A stretch of DNA of 64,000 nt, taken from Pleionea sp. CnH1-48. Its GTDB lineage: Bacteria; Pseudomonadota; Gammaproteobacteria; Enterobacterales; Kangiellaceae. Where the stretch lies: positions 62,001 to 126,000 of the forward strand of contig NZ_JAMXSB010000010.1 in assembly GCF_024124665.1 (NCBI RefSeq). The letters are read 5' to 3'. Under the pieces are notes generated by a model that worked only from the letters and a program-made list of their open reading frames with translations, searched no databases and was not told the origin of the DNA. Made by a program: the position numbers and the translations under genes. Below are positions 61,861 to 64,000 of the stretch, piece by piece (the stretch's first letter is position 1; every line of letters starts with the position of its first letter).

Positions 61861-64000
61861 ATGACACTATTTAAACGTGGGCGCACGCTCGCCTGTATGT
61901 TGGGGAGTATTGCACTGTTTTGTCAGTCGATGACATTCGCAGCCAATGTAACCGAAAGGAATGGAACGAGGGTAGAGGTCAATAAGACTTCTGAAAGCTA
62001 CAGTCTAAATGTAAAACCAAATCTAAAATCAGTCGGGGATATTCAAAATCCAACCGTTCAAGATGTGATGGCATCAGGGCAGCTTGGCGGTATCCTTCAT
62101 CCTAATCAAGATGCAAATCAAGCATCCCATTCATTAGAATTAACAGATAGTTTTGCCGTTCAAAATAGCGCGTTTGCTAAAGCTATGGACGAGTGGAATC
62201 TACACAATTATAAATACGCTTATTCTATGATGGATGAATATTTGCGGCGTTATCCTGATGGACTATGGGCTGGTGAAGCCGACTTGCATATGGGATGTGA
62301 GGCACGATTTAACGGTCGATATAGAGAAGCCAATGAAAGGTTTTCTCGCATTGTAAAGAAGTACGAAAATAACCGATTTGAAGGTGCTAGAAAGATAGCT
62401 GAAAAAGCTAAGAGTCGTTTAGCAGTTTTACGAGTGATGGAAAACAATCTTCCTGCCGCCGAAAAATTATTTGAGGAATTGTATAGTGATGGCAGTGATT
62501 GGCGACAACGGACCTATGCCAGCCAGTGGGTGCAGCGTATTGCTCGACTAAAGCAACAAGGTAGAAGTTTAGCCGACTGCGGAACACAAGCTTTAAGCCA
62601 TGTCCTAGCGCAAAAAGGGTTAGAAAGTGAAGCTCAAACGGTTAAAGCTATGAAGCCTGAAGAGAATGAAGGCTTTACCATTCAGTCACTAAAAGACATT
62701 GCAGGAAAATATCAACAACCATTGACTGCCATGCATATTAAATCGTCAGATATAGAACGATTGCCATTACCTGCTATCGCTCATATTGATAGGCAAGACA
62801 CCGGAGGTCTAGGCCATTACTGGATTATTGAGTCAGCCAGTGATAGTGAGGTGGTGGTTTACGACAAACAAAAGCAGCGTCGATTTAAACAAAGCTTGGA
62901 GGAGTTTGACCGCGAGTGGTCTGGACGCATGTTGGTTTTTGCCGAAGCAAATGGATTGCCTGGTACTGAATTGTCCTTTGAAGAAGCGTTAAGTGCTTAT
63001 GGTGGCTGCTGTGGGATTCAACGACCAGAAGATGAGTTAGGGCCTCACTGTAAGTTTACCGCTCGCGGCTGTCCTAGATGGAGTGTTAACCCTGTTAATA
63101 TGAACCTGTATGTGGCTGATACACCACTTTGGTACGAAACGCCTTATGGGCCTGATGTTGAAATCACAGTCAGCTACAATGCACAGTCTGCACTTGCTCA
63201 ACATGAGCCAGTTGGCAACAAATGGATTCTTAATCTAAGTTCCTATGTAGTTGAAGACCCCGGCAATACCGTTACAGTCTTTATGCCCTCTGGTGAACGT
63301 AAGACTTTCACAAAAAATCACGACACTGGTAAGTATGATGCTGCTATTGGTGATTTAGAGGCTTTAACTAAAATATCTGAACAGCATTATCAATTGCGTT
63401 TTCAAGACGGTACGACTTATCACTATGCCATTCCATCTGGCACCCAATCACAACAACCTTTGTTAACGAAAATAACGGATACTCATGGCTTTTCATTGAC
63501 ACTAGGGTATAACGCCAGTATTCAATTAGTTTCATTGACGGATGCTCAACAGCGGGTAACAACTTTTGAATACAATGGTTCCGGTAAAATTAAGAAAGTA
63601 ACGGACCCATTCCAACGCAGTGCTTTATTTGGTTATTCAAATGACGGTGACTTAACATCAATAACCGACATGGGCGGTTACACCTCTACACTTGAATATG
63701 ATTCTAATAAGTATGTGACTTCAATTGACTTTCCAGACTTAGGGAAATATCAATTTATTCATGAGCCTTCTGATGGTGATAGTTCAGGCGGTACAGTTTA
63801 CTATCCAGCGCCAGGAAAGCCAATGTGGGCGGCATACCGCTTAACCATCATCGACCCTGAGTTGAAGAAAACAGAATATCACTATGATGGTAATAATAAG
63901 TGGTGGATGGTCAAGCCAGAGCATTATATTGAGTATGTGGACGCTAATACAAACAATGAAAAGAATCCCAATCGAGTGCTTTTTGATGTGTCCAAGTTAA
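61861..64000 (+). CDS. Secreted Rhs/YD-repeat protein with TPR-like and C39 peptidase-like domains (3' end outside window)
   Basis: Open from ATG 61861 to the window end (713 codons, no stop). Signal peptide (1-27, ends MTFA). TPR-like helical region (about 100-220). C39-like cysteine peptidase domain with Cys240 in ADCGTQAL, His319 in GLGHYWII and Asp335 in VVYDKQ. A Cys-rich linker (YGGCCG, GCPRWSVNPVN) leads to the Rhs entry segment (DTPLWYETPYGPDVEITVSY, QHEPVGNKW) and YD repeats from about 520 (TDTHGFSLTLGY, TFEYNGSGKI). Likely a polymorphic toxin or adhesin shell; the C-terminal effector and immunity gene would lie beyond 64000. Confidence 0.85.
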   Translation, partial: MTLFKRGRTLACMLGSIALFCQSMTFAANVTERNGTRVEVNKTSESYSLNVKPNLKSVGDIQNPTVQDVMASGQLGGILHPNQDANQASHSLELTDSFAVQNSAFAKAMDEWNLHNYKYAYSMMDEYLRRYPDGLWAGEADLHMGCEARFNGRYREANERFSRIVKKYENNRFEGARKIAEKAKSRLAVLRVMENNLPAAEKLFEELYSDGSDWRQRTYASQWVQRIARLKQQGRSLADCGTQALSHVLAQKGLESEAQTVKAMKPEENEGFTIQSLKDIAGKYQQPLTAMHIKSSDIERLPLPAIAHIDRQDTGGLGHYWIIESASDSEVVVYDKQKQRRFKQSLEEFDREWSGRMLVFAEANGLPGTELSFEEALSAYGGCCGIQRPEDELGPHCKFTARGCPRWSVNPVNMNLYVADTPLWYETPYGPDVEITVSYNAQSALAQHEPVGNKWILNLSSYVVEDPGNTVTVFMPSGERKTFTKNHDTGKYDAAIGDLEALTKISEQHYQLRFQDGTTYHYAIPSGTQSQQPLLTKITDTHGFSLTLGYNASIQLVSLTDAQQRVTTFEYNGSGKIKKVTDPFQRSALFGYSNDGDLTSITDMGGYTSTLEYDSNKYVTSIDFPDLGKYQFIHEPSDGDSSGGTVYYPAPGKPMWAAYRLTIIDPELKKTEYHYDGNNKWWMVKPEHYIEYVDANTNNEKNPNRVLFDVSKL

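Noticed and set aside
1-64000. CRISPR array, IS element or rRNA operon
   Set aside because: No regularly spaced direct repeats, no transposase frames and no rRNA sequence were seen on reading through.
57659-64000. Second attachment site copy (attR)
   Set aside because: No repeat of the tRNA-Arg 3' end was recognised; it may lie beyond the window.

Overview
This window reads as a chromosomal segment of a Gram-negative gammaproteobacterium, probably marine and possibly near Kangiellaceae (a guess from gene content and sequence feel; no 16S or reference comparison was possible). The left half (1-29 kb) is a core-gene block whose order resembles the Pseudomonas aeruginosa region from lolD through tatD, as I recall it. 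It runs: lipoprotein export (LolC/E, LolD), a DUF2062 protein, ComEC, an ExbB/ExbD pair, lipid A and Kdo genes (msbA, lpxK, a Trm112-type ycaR, kdsB), a membrane-anchored retropepsin-like protein, a low-molecular-weight phosphatase, rne and rluC (divergent), a HAD phosphatase, maf, and the long set yceD-rpmF-plsX-fabH-fabD-fabG-acpP-fabF-pabC-mltG-tmk-holB-pilZ-tatD. This set links 23S rRNA and L32 supply to phospholipid and fatty-acid initiation, and then to peptidoglycan, dTMP and clamp-loader genes.

From 29 to 57 kb the content is more lineage-specific. It holds a PEP-CTERM protein, a small Cys/His-rich secreted protein, a TPR-TM-PAS receptor, a C92-like papain-fold amidase, the tail-specific protease Prc, and a membrane GGDEF-EAL protein with a degenerate GGDEF site. 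A compact signalling cluster follows (multi-PAS kinase, single-domain REC, small kinase, REC-GGDEF-EAL). Next come a second KAS II, a DUF1223 protein, a PstS-like binding protein, a PhoD-like phosphatase with a perfect CRP-type palindrome far upstream, an EamA transporter, and a coupled trio GIY-YIG / SpoT-like HD / CYTH. The block ends with a 1144-residue secreted M43-type metalloprotease carrying PKD, PPC and GEVED domains, and a two-TM ion channel.

At 57.58 kb a tRNA-Arg(ACG) marks the left edge of an integrated element. A tyrosine integrase ends 2 bp from the tRNA and faces it. Both the integrase and the divergent T7-gp4-like TOPRIM/helicase have lost their 5' ends, and they are joined head to head at a 10-bp palindrome (AAAGATCTTT, 58820-58829). 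This looks like a deletion scar in a degraded prophage. Four small phage-type genes (including a VRR-NUC nuclease and a Q-like zinc protein) and a terminator follow. The window then ends inside a large secreted Rhs/YD-repeat protein with signal peptide, TPR-like region and an apparent C39 cysteine-peptidase domain, a probable polymorphic-toxin carrier whose C-terminal toxin lies beyond the window.

Non-coding structure includes three copies of a ~120-bp palindromic dispersed repeat, a strong stringent-type promoter that leads only into two tandem terminators, a candidate small RNA at 33.14-33.2 kb, and several long perfect inverted repeats. No CRISPR array, rRNA operon or IS transposase was seen.
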